Positions 1-8,633 of a DNA stretch of 64,000 nt are shown here, one piece after another. Made by a program: the position numbers and the translations under genes. Below the pieces are notes generated by a model. The model did no database searches and was not told the origin of the DNA. It was given only the letters and a program-made list of their open reading frames with translations. Origin of the DNA: Novosphingopyxis sp965218915 (GTDB lineage Bacteria > Pseudomonadota > Alphaproteobacteria > Sphingomonadales > Sphingomonadaceae); the NCBI RefSeq assembly GCF_965218915.1, contig NZ_OZ244708.1:2108001-2172000 (forward strand), read 5' to 3'. Position 1 is the first letter of the stretch. Every line of letters begins with the position of its first letter.

Positions 1-587
1 CTCAGCAGCCGCGCCGAGCGCTCGCGCAGCGCGGCGTCCCAACGCTCGCGGCCGAAACGCTCGCCCATCATGGCGAGGCAGCAGGCGATCAGCGCCTCGT
101 GGTTGGACAGCCGCCCGCTCTCCTTGTGCCCGGCGAGCCAGGCCATGCGCCGGATCAGAAACGCATCGACCTCGGCATCGTCGTCCACCCCGAGCAACGC
201 CGCCGTATGCAGCGCGGCGTAGAGCGAAAAGGCGGCGGCCCCGGCGGCGCGCTCATAGGGGTAATAGTCGTCGCAGCTCCCGTCGGGATGCGCCGAGCGC
301 GCAGCGTAGCGCACCCCCGCGATGGCCCATTCGCGCATCGCCGGATCGCCGAACCAGCGGTTGCCCGGCATGTCGAGGCTATGGGCCAGCGCCAGCGGAT
401 AGGCGAACTCCTGGCTCATCCCGCACGGGAAATCCATGATACGGTAATGCCAGTAGGCGCGGTCGAAGCAGCCGTAGGTGGCGCTGGCCGGCGTGCGGTC
501 CTGCAGCGTCAGGAGCTTGGGGATTTCGGCGAGCGCGCGGGCCGCCAGCGCATCGCGCGGGAACGGCGCGGCCAACAGCTCAGGCAT
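1..587 (-). CDS. Hypothetical protein, alpha/alpha-toroid-like (3' end outside window)
   Basis: The N-terminal 195 codons of a minus-strand gene that runs off the left edge. It starts at ATG 587-585, which overlaps the stop of the upstream glycosyltransferase gene (ATG 587-585, TGA 582-580), so the two are probably translationally coupled. The protein has no signal peptide. It is rich in aromatic and helical segments, with stretches such as FDRAYWHYRIMDFPCG and HPDGSCDDYYPYERA that recall (alpha/alpha)6 toroid proteins of the heparinase II/III or unsaturated-glycosidase type. That family link is a guess from motif flavour. Coupling to a GT2 enzyme suggests a role in cell-surface glycan handling. 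Confidence 0.6.
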   Translation of the reverse strand, partial: MPELLAAPFPRDALAARALAEIPKLLTLQDRTPASATYGCFDRAYWHYRIMDFPCGMSQEFAYPLALAHSLDMPGNRWFGDPAMREWAIAGVRYAARSAHPDGSCDDYYPYERAAGAAAFSLYAALHTAALLGVDDDAEVDAFLIRRMAWLAGHKESGRLSNHEALIACCLAMMGERFGRERWDAALRERSARLL

Positions 588-1554
588 CGGACGGAGAAGC
601 GTGGGGCTCGACCAGCCGGCGCTGCGCGCGGCGCTGGGCGTATTGGATATCCTCGAGCAGCCGCCGATTGATCTTCAGCAGCTCGCCGATCAGCCCGCCG
701 ATCCACAGCAAGGCCGAGACCAGCAGCAGGATCGCCGCGGCGACCAGGCTCGGCAGATGGACGCGGCCGTCCGGCACCGCATAGGTCAGCCAGGTCCAGC
801 GCCCGATCAGCCACAGGCCCAGCAGCAGCGCGGGCAGCGACAGCGCGAAGAAGGCGCTCAGCGGCTGGTAGATGAAATAGGTGCGCAGGATCGACGCGGT
901 CGAGCGCATGACGTAGTTCGGGATCGAGCGGACCAGCCGCGATGGCCGCGTCTCGCCGTTCACGCCGACGGGCACCGAAGTGATGCGGATGTTCGATCGG
1001 CCCGCCTGGATGATCGATTCCAGCGTATAGGTATAGCCGTCGAAGATGTTGATCCGCATCGCCGCGTCGCGGGTCAGCGCGCGGAAACCGCTCGGCGCGT
1101 CGCCGATCGCGGTGCCCGAGACGCGCTTCACCACCGCGCTGCCCATGCGCTGCAGCATCCGCTTGGTCCAGCTGAAATGGGCGATGGTGCGGATCGGCCG
1201 GTCGCCGATCACGAACTCGGCGCGCCGCTCCAGGATCGGGCGGATCAGGTCTGGGATCGAGGACGCGTCGTACTGGTTGTCGGCGTCGGTGTTGACGATG
1301 ATGTCCGCGCCCTCCGCCACCGCCCGCGCCAGCCCCGCCATGAAGCCGTGGGCCAGCCCCATGTTCACCGGCAGGTCGACGATATGATCGACGCCGTGCG
1401 CCTTGGCCACCGCGACCGTCCGGTCGCTGCTGCCGTCGTTGACGATCAGCCATTCGACCACGTCCACGCCTTCCAGTTCACGCGGGAGATCGGCCAGCGC
1501 CGCGGGCAGCGCCTCTTCCTCATTGTAACAGGGGATCTGGATGACGAGTTTCAA
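580..1554 (-). CDS. Family 2 glycosyltransferase, polyprenol-phosphate sugar transferase-like
   Basis: A GT-A fold glycosyltransferase of about 324 residues. The N terminus carries IPCYNEEEALP, then NDGSSDRT (nucleotide-sugar binding) and NTDADNQYD (the DxD-like metal site). The C terminus has two long hydrophobic segments (LPALLLGLWLIGRWTWLTY and LVAAAILLLVSALLWIGGLIG) typical of GtrB/DPM1-like enzymes that move a sugar onto undecaprenyl phosphate. I prefer the TTG start at 1554: GGAAAG lies six bases upstream and relatives begin KLVIQIPC. The frame stays open to an ATG at 1632, but that has no ribosome site. The gene overlaps the next gene downstream. The acceptor and sugar cannot be told from sequence. 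Confidence 0.85.
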   Translation of the reverse strand: MKLVIQIPCYNEEEALPAALADLPRELEGVDVVEWLIVNDGSSDRTVAVAKAHGVDHIVDLPVNMGLAHGFMAGLARAVAEGADIIVNTDADNQYDASSIPDLIRPILERRAEFVIGDRPIRTIAHFSWTKRMLQRMGSAVVKRVSGTAIGDAPSGFRALTRDAAMRINIFDGYTYTLESIIQAGRSNIRITSVPVGVNGETRPSRLVRSIPNYVMRSTASILRTYFIYQPLSAFFALSLPALLLGLWLIGRWTWLTYAVPDGRVHLPSLVAAAILLLVSALLWIGGLIGELLKINRRLLEDIQYAQRRAQRRLVEPHASPSDA

Positions 1555-1718
1555 AGCGGGCTTTCCGGCGGCTGCACGAACGGCCCCCGCGCATAAGCCC
1601 GCCTGGCTGGCCTTGCAACAAGGCTGGGTCATGCGCGCGGCGCGCGGCTTGCCCCCGGCCCGGCGCTCTGCCAGATTGCCCGGTATCGCCAGACTCCCCC
1701 GAGAGGAACTCGCCCACC

Positions 1719-3464
1719 ATGAAAACGTCCCTTCTGTCCGCCGCCGCCTTGTCCGCGCTGACGCTCGCCGCCTGTACCCATGTGCCGGATGCCGCGACGC
1801 AGAGCCTGGACCAGCTCACCGGCCGCGCGCCGACCGGCGATGGGATGGCGGACACGATGGTGAGCGATGCGACCGCAATCGCGCCGCCCCAGCTGTCCGA
1901 ACAGACGATGAAGGATGTGACGCGCGAGCTTTCGTCCGATGCGTTCCAGGGCCGCGCACCGGGCACGATCGGCGAGGAGAAGACCAAGGCGCTGATGGTC
2001 CAGCGCTTCCAGCAGGCTGGGCTGAAGCCCGGCAATGAAGGCAGCTGGTTCCAGGAGGTGCCGCTGGTCGAGATCACCGCCAGGGACTTCTCGCCGCTCA
2101 CCATCGGCGGCGGCAAACAGGCGCTCAGCTTCCGGAACGGCGATGACTTCGTGGCGGTGACCTATCGCGAGACCCCCTCGATCGACCTCAAGGACAGCGA
2201 GCTGGTGTTCGTCGGCTATGGCGTGAACGCGCCCGAGCGCGGCTGGAACGACTATGCCGGGATCGACGTGAAGGGCAAGACCGTAGTCATCCTGGTCAAC
2301 GATCCCGACTTCGGGACGCAGAGCCTGGACGGTCCGTTCGGCGGGCGGGCGATGACCTATTACGGCCGCTGGACGTACAAATATGAGGAGGCGGCGCGGC
2401 AGGGCGCGGCCGCGGCGCTGATCGTCCACGACACCGCGCCCGCCGCCTATGGCTGGAACGTGGTCGAATCGAGCTGGACCGGCCCGCAATATCTCGCCCA
2501 GTCCAATGACAAGGGCGCGGACCAGACGATGATCAACGGCTGGGTCCAGAAGCCGGTGGCCGAGCGGATCTTCGCAGCCGCCGGCAAGGATATGAACGCG
2601 CTGATGCAGGCCGCGCGGAAGAAGGGCTTCAAGGCCGTGCCGCTGGGCGAAACCGCATCGCTGTCGTTCCAGAACGATTTCAGCCGCAAGCTGTCGAACA
2701 ACATCGTCGCCGTTCTGCCGGGCGCCAGGCGGCCGGACGAATATGTGCTCTACACCGCCCACTGGGATCATCTTGGCATCTGCAAGCCCGCGCCCGACGG
2801 CGACGACATCTGCAACGGCGCGGTCGACAACGCCACCGGCAGCGCGGCGCTCGTCGCGCTGGCCGAGGCGCAGGTGAAAGCGGGCGCGCCCGATCGCTCG
2901 ATCGTCTTCCTCAACGTCACCGCCGAGGAATCCGGCCTGCTCGGGTCGCAATATTATGCAGACCATCCGATCTATCCGCTGGCCAGGACGGCGGGCGGCG
3001 TGAACATGGACGCGCTGTCGCTGGCGGGTCCAGCGAAGAACCTCACCGTGATCGGCCTGGGCAAGAGCGATCTGGACGACTATCTGAACGCCGCCGCGCG
3101 GATCGAGGGGCGCACGCCCGAGCGCGAGCCGACGCCGGAGAAGGGCTTCTATTACCGCTCCGACCATTTCAGCCTGGCCAAGCAGGGCGTGCCGATGGCC
3201 TATTTCGAAAGCGGCGAGGACCTGGTGGACGGCGGGCGCGCGGCGGGCGCGGCGGCAGCCGAGGACTATATCGAGAACCGCTATCACGGCCCCAAGGACG
3301 AATATGATCCGGGTTGGGACTGGACCGGCGTGATGAGCGACCTCAGGCTCTATTACCGCATCGGCCGCGAACTGGCGATGACCGGCGACTGGCCGAACTG
3401 GAAACCCGGCGACGAGTTCAGGGCGATCCGCGACGAAACGGCGGACCAGCGGGCGGGACAATAA
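1719..3464 (+). CDS. M28 family zinc aminopeptidase, lipoprotein
   Basis: A 581-residue exported peptidase. The first 20 residues form a lipoprotein signal ending LTLAAC, so the mature protein is probably anchored in the envelope. Residues about 140-280 look like a protease-associated insert. The M28 catalytic core has the co-catalytic zinc ligands AHWDHLG (His348, Asp350), AVDNATGS, and TAEESG, where the first Glu is the general base. A late SDHFSLAKQGVPMAYF segment supplies the last His ligand. Length and order fit M28 enzymes of Sphingomonas and Xanthomonas type. It stands alone, divergent from the GT2 gene. Role: trimming N-terminal residues from imported peptides. Confidence 0.93.
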   Translation: MKTSLLSAAALSALTLAACTHVPDAATQSLDQLTGRAPTGDGMADTMVSDATAIAPPQLSEQTMKDVTRELSSDAFQGRAPGTIGEEKTKALMVQRFQQAGLKPGNEGSWFQEVPLVEITARDFSPLTIGGGKQALSFRNGDDFVAVTYRETPSIDLKDSELVFVGYGVNAPERGWNDYAGIDVKGKTVVILVNDPDFGTQSLDGPFGGRAMTYYGRWTYKYEEAARQGAAAALIVHDTAPAAYGWNVVESSWTGPQYLAQSNDKGADQTMINGWVQKPVAERIFAAAGKDMNALMQAARKKGFKAVPLGETASLSFQNDFSRKLSNNIVAVLPGARRPDEYVLYTAHWDHLGICKPAPDGDDICNGAVDNATGSAALVALAEAQVKAGAPDRSIVFLNVTAEESGLLGSQYYADHPIYPLARTAGGVNMDALSLAGPAKNLTVIGLGKSDLDDYLNAAARIEGRTPEREPTPEKGFYYRSDHFSLAKQGVPMAYFESGEDLVDGGRAAGAAAAEDYIENRYHGPKDEYDPGWDWTGVMSDLRLYYRIGRELAMTGDWPNWKPGDEFRAIRDETADQRAGQ

Positions 3465-3485
3465 CACCGGTCGATATTGAGAGGT

Positions 3486-3555
3486 TGTGCTCCTGCGCAG
3501 GCAGGAGCTCAGCAGGCGCCCTTTCCCGATGGGCTCCTGCCTTCGCAGGAGCACA
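3486..3555. repeat. Intergenic palindromic repeat upstream of aguA
   Basis: Two 23-base arms (3486-3508 and 3533-3555) are reverse complements with a single mismatch, separated by 24 bases. The right arm ends five bases before the aguA ATG at 3561, so the hairpin could hide that gene's ribosome-binding site. The core, TGCTCCTGCG, is of the REP/BIME kind common in sphingomonad intergenic regions. Confidence 0.85.
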
Positions 3556-3560
3556 GTCGA

Positions 3561-4550
3561 ATGCCCCATCCCTTCCGCCCCCCGCCCGAATGGGCACCGC
3601 ATGAGGCGGTGTGGATCGGCTTCCCCGGCGACCCCGAGGAATGGCCCGTAGGCCTTGCCGAAGCGCAGCGAAACGTCGCCGCCTTCGCCGACGCCGTGCA
3701 TGCGGGCGGCGCGGGCGAGCGGGTCGAGCTGATCGCGCGCACTGAGGGCGACGCGGAGACGGCGAGCAAGCTCGTCGGTTCCGGCGTGACCGTTTCGGTC
3801 GTTCCGTTCGGCGATATCTGGCTGCGCGACACCGGCCCGATCATCGTCGCCAACGGCAGCGCGCGACGCGCGCGGGGCTTCGGGTTCAACGGCTGGGGCG
3901 GCAAATATGTGATGGCGGGCGACGAAGCGGTGGCGGAGACGCTGGCCGGGCGCGCCGGGTTGCCGCTCGACCGCAACGACTGGATATTGGAAGGCGGCGC
4001 GATCGACGGGGACGGCACCGGCCTCGCCGCCACCACCGCGCAGTGTCTCGGCAACCCCAACCGCAATCCGGGCGCGCTGCGGGCGGATATCGAGCGCTGG
4101 CTGGCGAGCGATCTCGGCATCGACCGGCTGCTGTGGCTCGGCCAAGGCCTCGAAAACGACCATACCGACGGGCATGTCGACAATCTCGCGCGCTTCGTCG
4201 CGCCCGGTGTGCTCGCGTTGCCCGAACCGGCGGGAAGCGGCGATCCCAACGCGCAAGTCTATGCCGCCGCCGCCGCCCGCGCCCGCGCCTTCGGGCTGGA
4301 CATCGCACCCCTGCCCTCGCCCGGCCGGTTCGAGCAGGACGGGGCGGTCGTGCCCGCCAGCTACATGAATTTCTACATCGGCAACGCGGCCGTCGCGGTG
4401 CCGACCTATGGCCGCCCGAACGACGCCGCCGCCGTGCGCGCGATCGGCGATCTGTTTCCGGACCGCGAAGCCGCCGGCATCGACGCGCGCGGGATCATTC
4501 GCGGCGGCGGGTCATTCCATTGCTGCAGTCAGCAGCTTCCCGCGCTATAG
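3561..4550 (+). CDS. aguA: Agmatine deiminase
   Basis: A 329-residue member of the peptidyl-arginine/agmatine deiminase fold that converts agmatine to N-carbamoylputrescine plus ammonia. Diagnostic segments: PPEWAPHEAVWIGFP at the N terminus, FGDIWLRDTGP (substrate-binding Asp), FGFNGWGGKY, LENDHTDGHVDN with the catalytic His, and a C-terminal GGSFHCCSQQ carrying the nucleophilic cysteine. The start at 3561 gives the family's normal N terminus; the longer frame from 3477 reads through the palindromic repeat. The next enzyme of the pathway, N-carbamoylputrescine amidase, is encoded at 8634 on the same strand, so the pathway is complete but split. Confidence 0.95.
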   Translation: MPHPFRPPPEWAPHEAVWIGFPGDPEEWPVGLAEAQRNVAAFADAVHAGGAGERVELIARTEGDAETASKLVGSGVTVSVVPFGDIWLRDTGPIIVANGSARRARGFGFNGWGGKYVMAGDEAVAETLAGRAGLPLDRNDWILEGGAIDGDGTGLAATTAQCLGNPNRNPGALRADIERWLASDLGIDRLLWLGQGLENDHTDGHVDNLARFVAPGVLALPEPAGSGDPNAQVYAAAAARARAFGLDIAPLPSPGRFEQDGAVVPASYMNFYIGNAAVAVPTYGRPNDAAAVRAIGDLFPDREAAGIDARGIIRGGGSFHCCSQQLPAL

Positions 4551-4596
4551 CCGCCAACACGATAGACAGAACGATGCTCCAAGGGAGAATGCCGAC

Positions 4597-5466
4597 ATGA
4601 AACGCCTGATTATCGCCGCCGCGCTGGCCGCCACGCCGTTCGCCGCCGTCACCGCCCAGGACGCCATGCCCGAAATGGGAACGGGCGATGCCATACCCGG
4701 CATCTCGGACGCGGCGCAGGCCAGGCTCGCCGCAGTACTCGCCGACGACGCCCGGGCCGAGGACGCGCAGCGCGACCGCTATCGCCACCCCGCCGAGACG
4801 ATCGCCTTCATGCGCGTCGAGCCGGGCATGAAGGTGGCCGACTACGCGCCGGGCGGCGGCTGGTACACCCGCGTGCTCGCACCCTATCTGGCGGACGGCG
4901 GGCAATATGTCGGCCTGTTCTTCGCGCCCGATACGCTGCCGTTCGATGACGACGCCAAGGCGCGCATGCGCGCGCAGCCGGCCGCCTACCCCGCAGAAGA
5001 AGCCCGCCCCAACATTCCGGAAAGCCAACTCACCGCCTATTCCACCGACCGGATACCCGAGGCCGATCTGGGCACGTTCGACCGTGTGATCGTGATGCGC
5101 ATGATGCACAACCTGATGCGCTGGAACGTCGCCGACAACGAGCTGAAGGCGATCCGCTCCATGCTGAAGCCCGGCGGCATGCTCGGCATCGTCCAGCACC
5201 GCGCCAAGGCGGACGCGACCGCCAATTATGCCGACGGCAATCACGGCTATCTGCGCCAGCAGGACGTGGTCGATTATGTCGAGGCGCTCGGCTTCGACCT
5301 GGTCGGCACGAGCGAGGTCAACGCCAACCCCAGGGACGACGCGGATTATCCCGATGGCGTCTGGACGCTGCCGCCCAGCTATGCGCTGAAAGACCGGGAC
5401 AAGGCGAAATATACGGCCATCGGCGAGAGCGACCGCATGACGCTGCTGTTTCGCAAGCGCGGCTGA
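4597..5466 (+). CDS. Exported class I SAM-dependent methyltransferase-like protein
   Basis: 289 residues with a clear Sec signal peptide (MKRLIIAAALAATPFAAVTAQ), so the mature protein should be periplasmic. A Rossmann methyltransferase core follows: VADYAPGGGWYTRVLAPYL corresponds to motif I (Gly-rich SAM loop), then RVIVMRMMHNLMRW and LKPGGMLGIVQHR. A periplasmic methyltransferase is puzzling because SAM is cytosolic, yet this exported family is common in sphingomonads. ATG 4597 is chosen because AAGGGAG lies 10 bases upstream and the signal peptide begins there. Substrate unknown. Confidence 0.85.
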   Translation: MKRLIIAAALAATPFAAVTAQDAMPEMGTGDAIPGISDAAQARLAAVLADDARAEDAQRDRYRHPAETIAFMRVEPGMKVADYAPGGGWYTRVLAPYLADGGQYVGLFFAPDTLPFDDDAKARMRAQPAAYPAEEARPNIPESQLTAYSTDRIPEADLGTFDRVIVMRMMHNLMRWNVADNELKAIRSMLKPGGMLGIVQHRAKADATANYADGNHGYLRQQDVVDYVEALGFDLVGTSEVNANPRDDADYPDGVWTLPPSYALKDRDKAKYTAIGESDRMTLLFRKRG

Positions 5467-5502
5467 CGCGGGCGCGGCGGCCGCTCGTCCAGGATCCTGA
5501 CC

Positions 5503-6426
5503 CTAACCGAAGCGCCGAATCACCGCGCGCTCGAGCATGCGGTCGGCCAGCGAATAGTAGAGATGCGCGACGTCCCCGGCTTCGACCACCGATGCGGCGA
5601 AAGCGATGTCCGAGGCGCTGCGGTCCTGCTGCGGCGGCGGCACGATCAGCGGCTCGATGCAGCGATCGACCACCCGCGTGCAGTCCTTGTCGAACGCGAT
5701 CCAGCCGATCCGCCAGCGCGCGTCGCGCGTCGCGCCGTTGTAGAACATCACCGGCCCGCCGGCCCCGTTATGCAGCATCGGCCCGGTCGACAGGTGCCAG
5801 CTGTCCCAGCCGTCGGGGCGCGGGGCGAAGGGCTGCGGTTGCTCGTGCCAGGGGCCGGCCGGCCCATCGCCCCGCGCCAGCCCGATCAGCGAGGCCTGAT
5901 CGCGGGCATATTCGTAGAACAGCGTCCATTTTCCCGCCTCGGTCAGCTCGACCGTGGCCTCCTTGGTATTGCCCTGCGTCTTGGAGGAGGCGAGCGCGAT
6001 GCCCTTCTTCTCCATCGAATGGACGTCCGGCCCCGAAGCGTAGAGCATCTGGCCCGAGGCCATACTCGCGTCGACACCGGTATAATAGACCAGAAAACCG
6101 CCCTGGGAGAGCACCACGGTGGGATCCTCGCATCCGCCGATGTCGAGCGGACCGGGGCCGGGCGCGATCACCGGCTGCTCGTCCATCGCGAATGTCAGCC
6201 CATCGCTGCTGGTCCCATACCAGATCGCGCCGGTGTCGCTGGCGGGCTCCCCAGCGCGCGGCACGGCGCGCACCAGCAGGCCGAGCCCGCCCGTCTCGAG
6301 CCGCCAGACGAACGGGCTCATCAGATCGCGGCCGGCCAGATCGCCGCTCGCGTTCAGTCGGATCGGCTCGATCGCCTCGACGGCGAAATCGATCTGGGCG
6401 GTACCTGGCAAGTCGGGTTCGTTCAT
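5503..6426 (-). CDS. Glycoside hydrolase/phosphorylase family 130-like protein
   Basis: A 307-residue five-bladed beta-propeller of the GH130 / mannoside-phosphorylase type. Blade motifs repeat (GAIWYGTSSDG, FLVYYTGVDA, WTLFYEYARD, PVMFYNGATRD), and GGCEDPTVV carries the Asp expected to act as proton donor. Such enzymes usually phosphorolyse beta-mannosidic linkages, but the substrate cannot be inferred. The start at ATG 6426 has AAAGGAGA upstream. The frame is open back to ATG 6522, which overlaps the aldose epimerase stop; that 32-codon stretch resembles the end of a short-chain dehydrogenase. The gene sits directly downstream of the epimerase, so both probably serve sugar use. Confidence 0.82.
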   Translation of the reverse strand: MNEPDLPGTAQIDFAVEAIEPIRLNASGDLAGRDLMSPFVWRLETGGLGLLVRAVPRAGEPASDTGAIWYGTSSDGLTFAMDEQPVIAPGPGPLDIGGCEDPTVVLSQGGFLVYYTGVDASMASGQMLYASGPDVHSMEKKGIALASSKTQGNTKEATVELTEAGKWTLFYEYARDQASLIGLARGDGPAGPWHEQPQPFAPRPDGWDSWHLSTGPMLHNGAGGPVMFYNGATRDARWRIGWIAFDKDCTRVVDRCIEPLIVPPPQQDRSASDIAFAASVVEAGDVAHLYYSLADRMLERAVIRRFG

Positions 6427-6511
6427 AGAGGTCTCCTTTGGCGGGCGGGAGAACAGGCCCCCGTCGATATCGAACGCGGTGCCGGTGAAATGGCTGGGTG
6501 CGCCCGGCGGT

Positions 6512-7408
6512 TCATGCCTCATCGAAATCCTCTTTGAGGGCGATGGTCATGCCGAAGCGGCGCGCATCGCCGGGGGCGAGCCGCCGGCTGCCGGGTTTGT
6601 CGCGCAAATCGCCGTCCCAGCCTTCGGGCTCGGAAATCCCCGCCCAGGGTTCGATGCAGACATAACCCGCGCCCGGTTTGGTCCAGACGCCGAGCGTGGA
6701 CATGTCCGGAAAGGCGATGTCGAGCGCCGGGTGGCCGGGCACGCCGTAGCGCACCGACCGGCTGGCGATGCCTTCGAAGATCATCGCGTCGTCGACGAAC
6801 TGCTCGTCGTGCAGCATCAATATACGATCCCGGATCAGGCTGTCGTGCAACACCGGCGTCAGGAACCCGTCGCCATCGATCCGGCGCAGGGGCACGCCCT
6901 CCGGCGCGGCGAAGCGGATGCGGTGGCCGTCGCGCGGCGCGCCATAGGGCAGCGGCCAGCGGAATGCGGGATGGAAGCCGAAGGAAAAAGGCATTGGATC
7001 GTCACCGCGATTGGCGATCGTCGCGGTGATCCGCAGCGCTGCGCCCTCCAGCGCGAAACGGATCGCCAGCGTGAAGCGGAACGGGTAGCGCGCGAATGTC
7101 TCGGGACTGTCGGTCAGCGTCAGCACGGCGCTGTCCGGCGCGCTCTGCTCGGCGGCGAAGTCGGCATCGCGCGCGAAGCCGTGTTTGGGCATGGCGTAGC
7201 GCCGGTCGTCCAGCCGATAGCCGTCGTCGTGCAGCAGTCCGATGACCGGAAACAGGATCGGCGCGCGGCCTTTCCAGATATGCGGATCGCCGTCCCACAG
7301 CAGCGATCTGCCCTCGGCGTCGGCGATCGATTGCAATTCCGCGCCATGCGGCGAAACCGTGGCCGTCAGCGCGGGGGATGTCAGGGCGACGAGGCCGTCA
7401 CGGGTCAT
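6512..7408 (-). CDS. Aldose 1-epimerase family protein
   Basis: 298 residues of galactose-mutarotase fold. PHGAELQSI near the N terminus, DPHIWKGRAPILFPVIG, the His in MPKHGFAR, and the C-terminal FPDMSTLGVWTKPGAGYVCIEPWAG with its acidic residue follow the bacterial YeaD/LacX-type epimerase pattern. It interconverts alpha and beta anomers of sugars or sugar phosphates. The start at 7408 is the ATG nearest the conserved TSPALTATVSPHGAE; the open frame to 7507 lacks a ribosome site. First gene of a two-gene unit with the GH130 protein. Confidence 0.87.
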   Translation of the reverse strand: MTRDGLVALTSPALTATVSPHGAELQSIADAEGRSLLWDGDPHIWKGRAPILFPVIGLLHDDGYRLDDRRYAMPKHGFARDADFAAEQSAPDSAVLTLTDSPETFARYPFRFTLAIRFALEGAALRITATIANRGDDPMPFSFGFHPAFRWPLPYGAPRDGHRIRFAAPEGVPLRRIDGDGFLTPVLHDSLIRDRILMLHDEQFVDDAMIFEGIASRSVRYGVPGHPALDIAFPDMSTLGVWTKPGAGYVCIEPWAGISEPEGWDGDLRDKPGSRRLAPGDARRFGMTIALKEDFDEA

Positions 7409-7898
7409 GGCGCGTTCCGATATGCTGATCCTGGTTGAACGCGCGTGATGCGGATTGGGGTCCGCGGCCATCGGCCAATTCAAGCATTCTGTGATGGTAG
7501 CGATCATCCGGTGGTGGGCCGAGCATCGTTCGCTTCGTGGATAAGGGCGGGGGCGGGTGGCGCGCCAACGCCATCGATGGGACTAGCTTTGCGCATCCCC
7601 TCACCGGGATCCCCCCTATAGATTGCAAACCCGCTCCCTTTTTTCTCGTCGCCCCCAGCGAAAGCTGGGGTCTCGGGCCGGTTTGCATGACGCCAGAGAT
7701 GCCGGCTTTCGCTGGCCTGACGAACGAATGGGAAGTGGCACAATGCGGTCTTTCAAATCCACCGCGTTTTTCGCTGTCCTACAGCGTACCATATAGGCTA
7801 AGAGACCGGACATGACCATAATATTTCCCCACTTGTTTTCCTGCACCGCTCGCCCTTTCGGCCCCGCAAAAAAACTTCCTCTGGACAGTGTGAAGTGT
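7409..7898. repeat. 490-bp intergenic region with a family A palindromic repeat
   Basis: No credible gene. Bases 7648-7725 hold a composite palindrome: one hairpin around CCCCAGCGAAAGCTGGGG, then a second arm GCCGGCTTTCGCTGGC. The same unit, inverted, lies at about 35,700-35,785, and both copies carry TTGCAAACCCG at one end. Bases 7881-7904 contain a direct repeat (CAGTGTGAAG, TGTGTGAAG), also found inverted after aroB at 22,839-22,863. Confidence 0.75.
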
Positions 7899-8627
7899 GT
7901 GAAGCTGGGCGGGCTCCCCGCCGCATTTTTTTTCGCGCTACTGCTCGCCGGTTGCGCCGACCGTGCGCCCGACCCACGCGGCGTCGATCATGACGAGACG
8001 CTGCTCACCGTCGCGGCCACCGGGCGCGCCGAGAACCGACCGGACGAAGCGCGCTTTACCGCCGGCGTGCAGACCATCCGGGATAGCGCCCGCGCCGCGA
8101 ACGAGGCCAATGCTCAGGCGATGGAGAAGCTGGTCGCCGCGCTCGAGGCCGAAGGCGTTGCCGAAAAGGACATCCGCACGCAGACCATCAGCGTGAACCG
8201 CATCGGCTACGGCAAACAGGAGGGCCGGTTCGAGGCGAACAACAGCGTAGAGGTACGCGTGCGCGCCATCGACAAGGCGAGCGACGTGGTGGGGGCGGCC
8301 ACGGGGGCCGGCGCGAACCTGCTCTCCGGCCCGGACTTGCGCCTGTCCGATCCGGAAGCGGCGAGCATGAGCGCCTACACCAACGCCTACCAAGCCGCGC
8401 GAGCGCGCGCGCAGGCCTATGCCGGGGCGGCGGGTCTCGAGATCGCCCGCGTGCTCGCGATCCGCGACGGCGCGCTGCAGGACGGGCCGATCCCCTATGC
8501 GCCGCCGCCGGTGGCGCGTCCGGTCTCGCCGCAAATGGAGCAAAGCGCCGCCCCCCCGGTGCGGCCCGGCACCACCACCAGCACCGTCACGGTGAGCGTG
8601 GACTTCGCGCTGGCCAAGGGGGAATAG
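7899..8627 (+). CDS. SIMPL domain (DUF541) lipoprotein
   Basis: With the GTG start at 7899 this is a 242-residue protein whose N terminus (VKLGGLPAAFFFALLLAGC) is a textbook lipoprotein signal. The rest is one SIMPL/DUF541 domain: LTVAATGRAENRPDEARFTAGV at its start, VRVRAIDKASDVVGAATGAGAN in the middle, and a C-terminal TVTVSVDFALA strand. The family forms periplasmic ring-shaped oligomers of unclear function, linked to oxidative stress in some species. The frame is open to an ATG at 7812, but that start would bury the signal peptide. The next gene, aguB, follows after six bases, so they are probably cotranscribed. Confidence 0.85.
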   Translation: MKLGGLPAAFFFALLLAGCADRAPDPRGVDHDETLLTVAATGRAENRPDEARFTAGVQTIRDSARAANEANAQAMEKLVAALEAEGVAEKDIRTQTISVNRIGYGKQEGRFEANNSVEVRVRAIDKASDVVGAATGAGANLLSGPDLRLSDPEAASMSAYTNAYQAARARAQAYAGAAGLEIARVLAIRDGALQDGPIPYAPPPVARPVSPQMEQSAAPPVRPGTTTSTVTVSVDFALAKGE

Positions 8628-8633
8628 CGATCC

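Noticed and set aside
1629..4256. Very long open frame on the minus strand opposite the M28 and aguA genes
   Set aside because: Protein text is Arg/Ala-rich without motifs; it is a shadow of two well-supported plus-strand genes in G+C-rich DNA.
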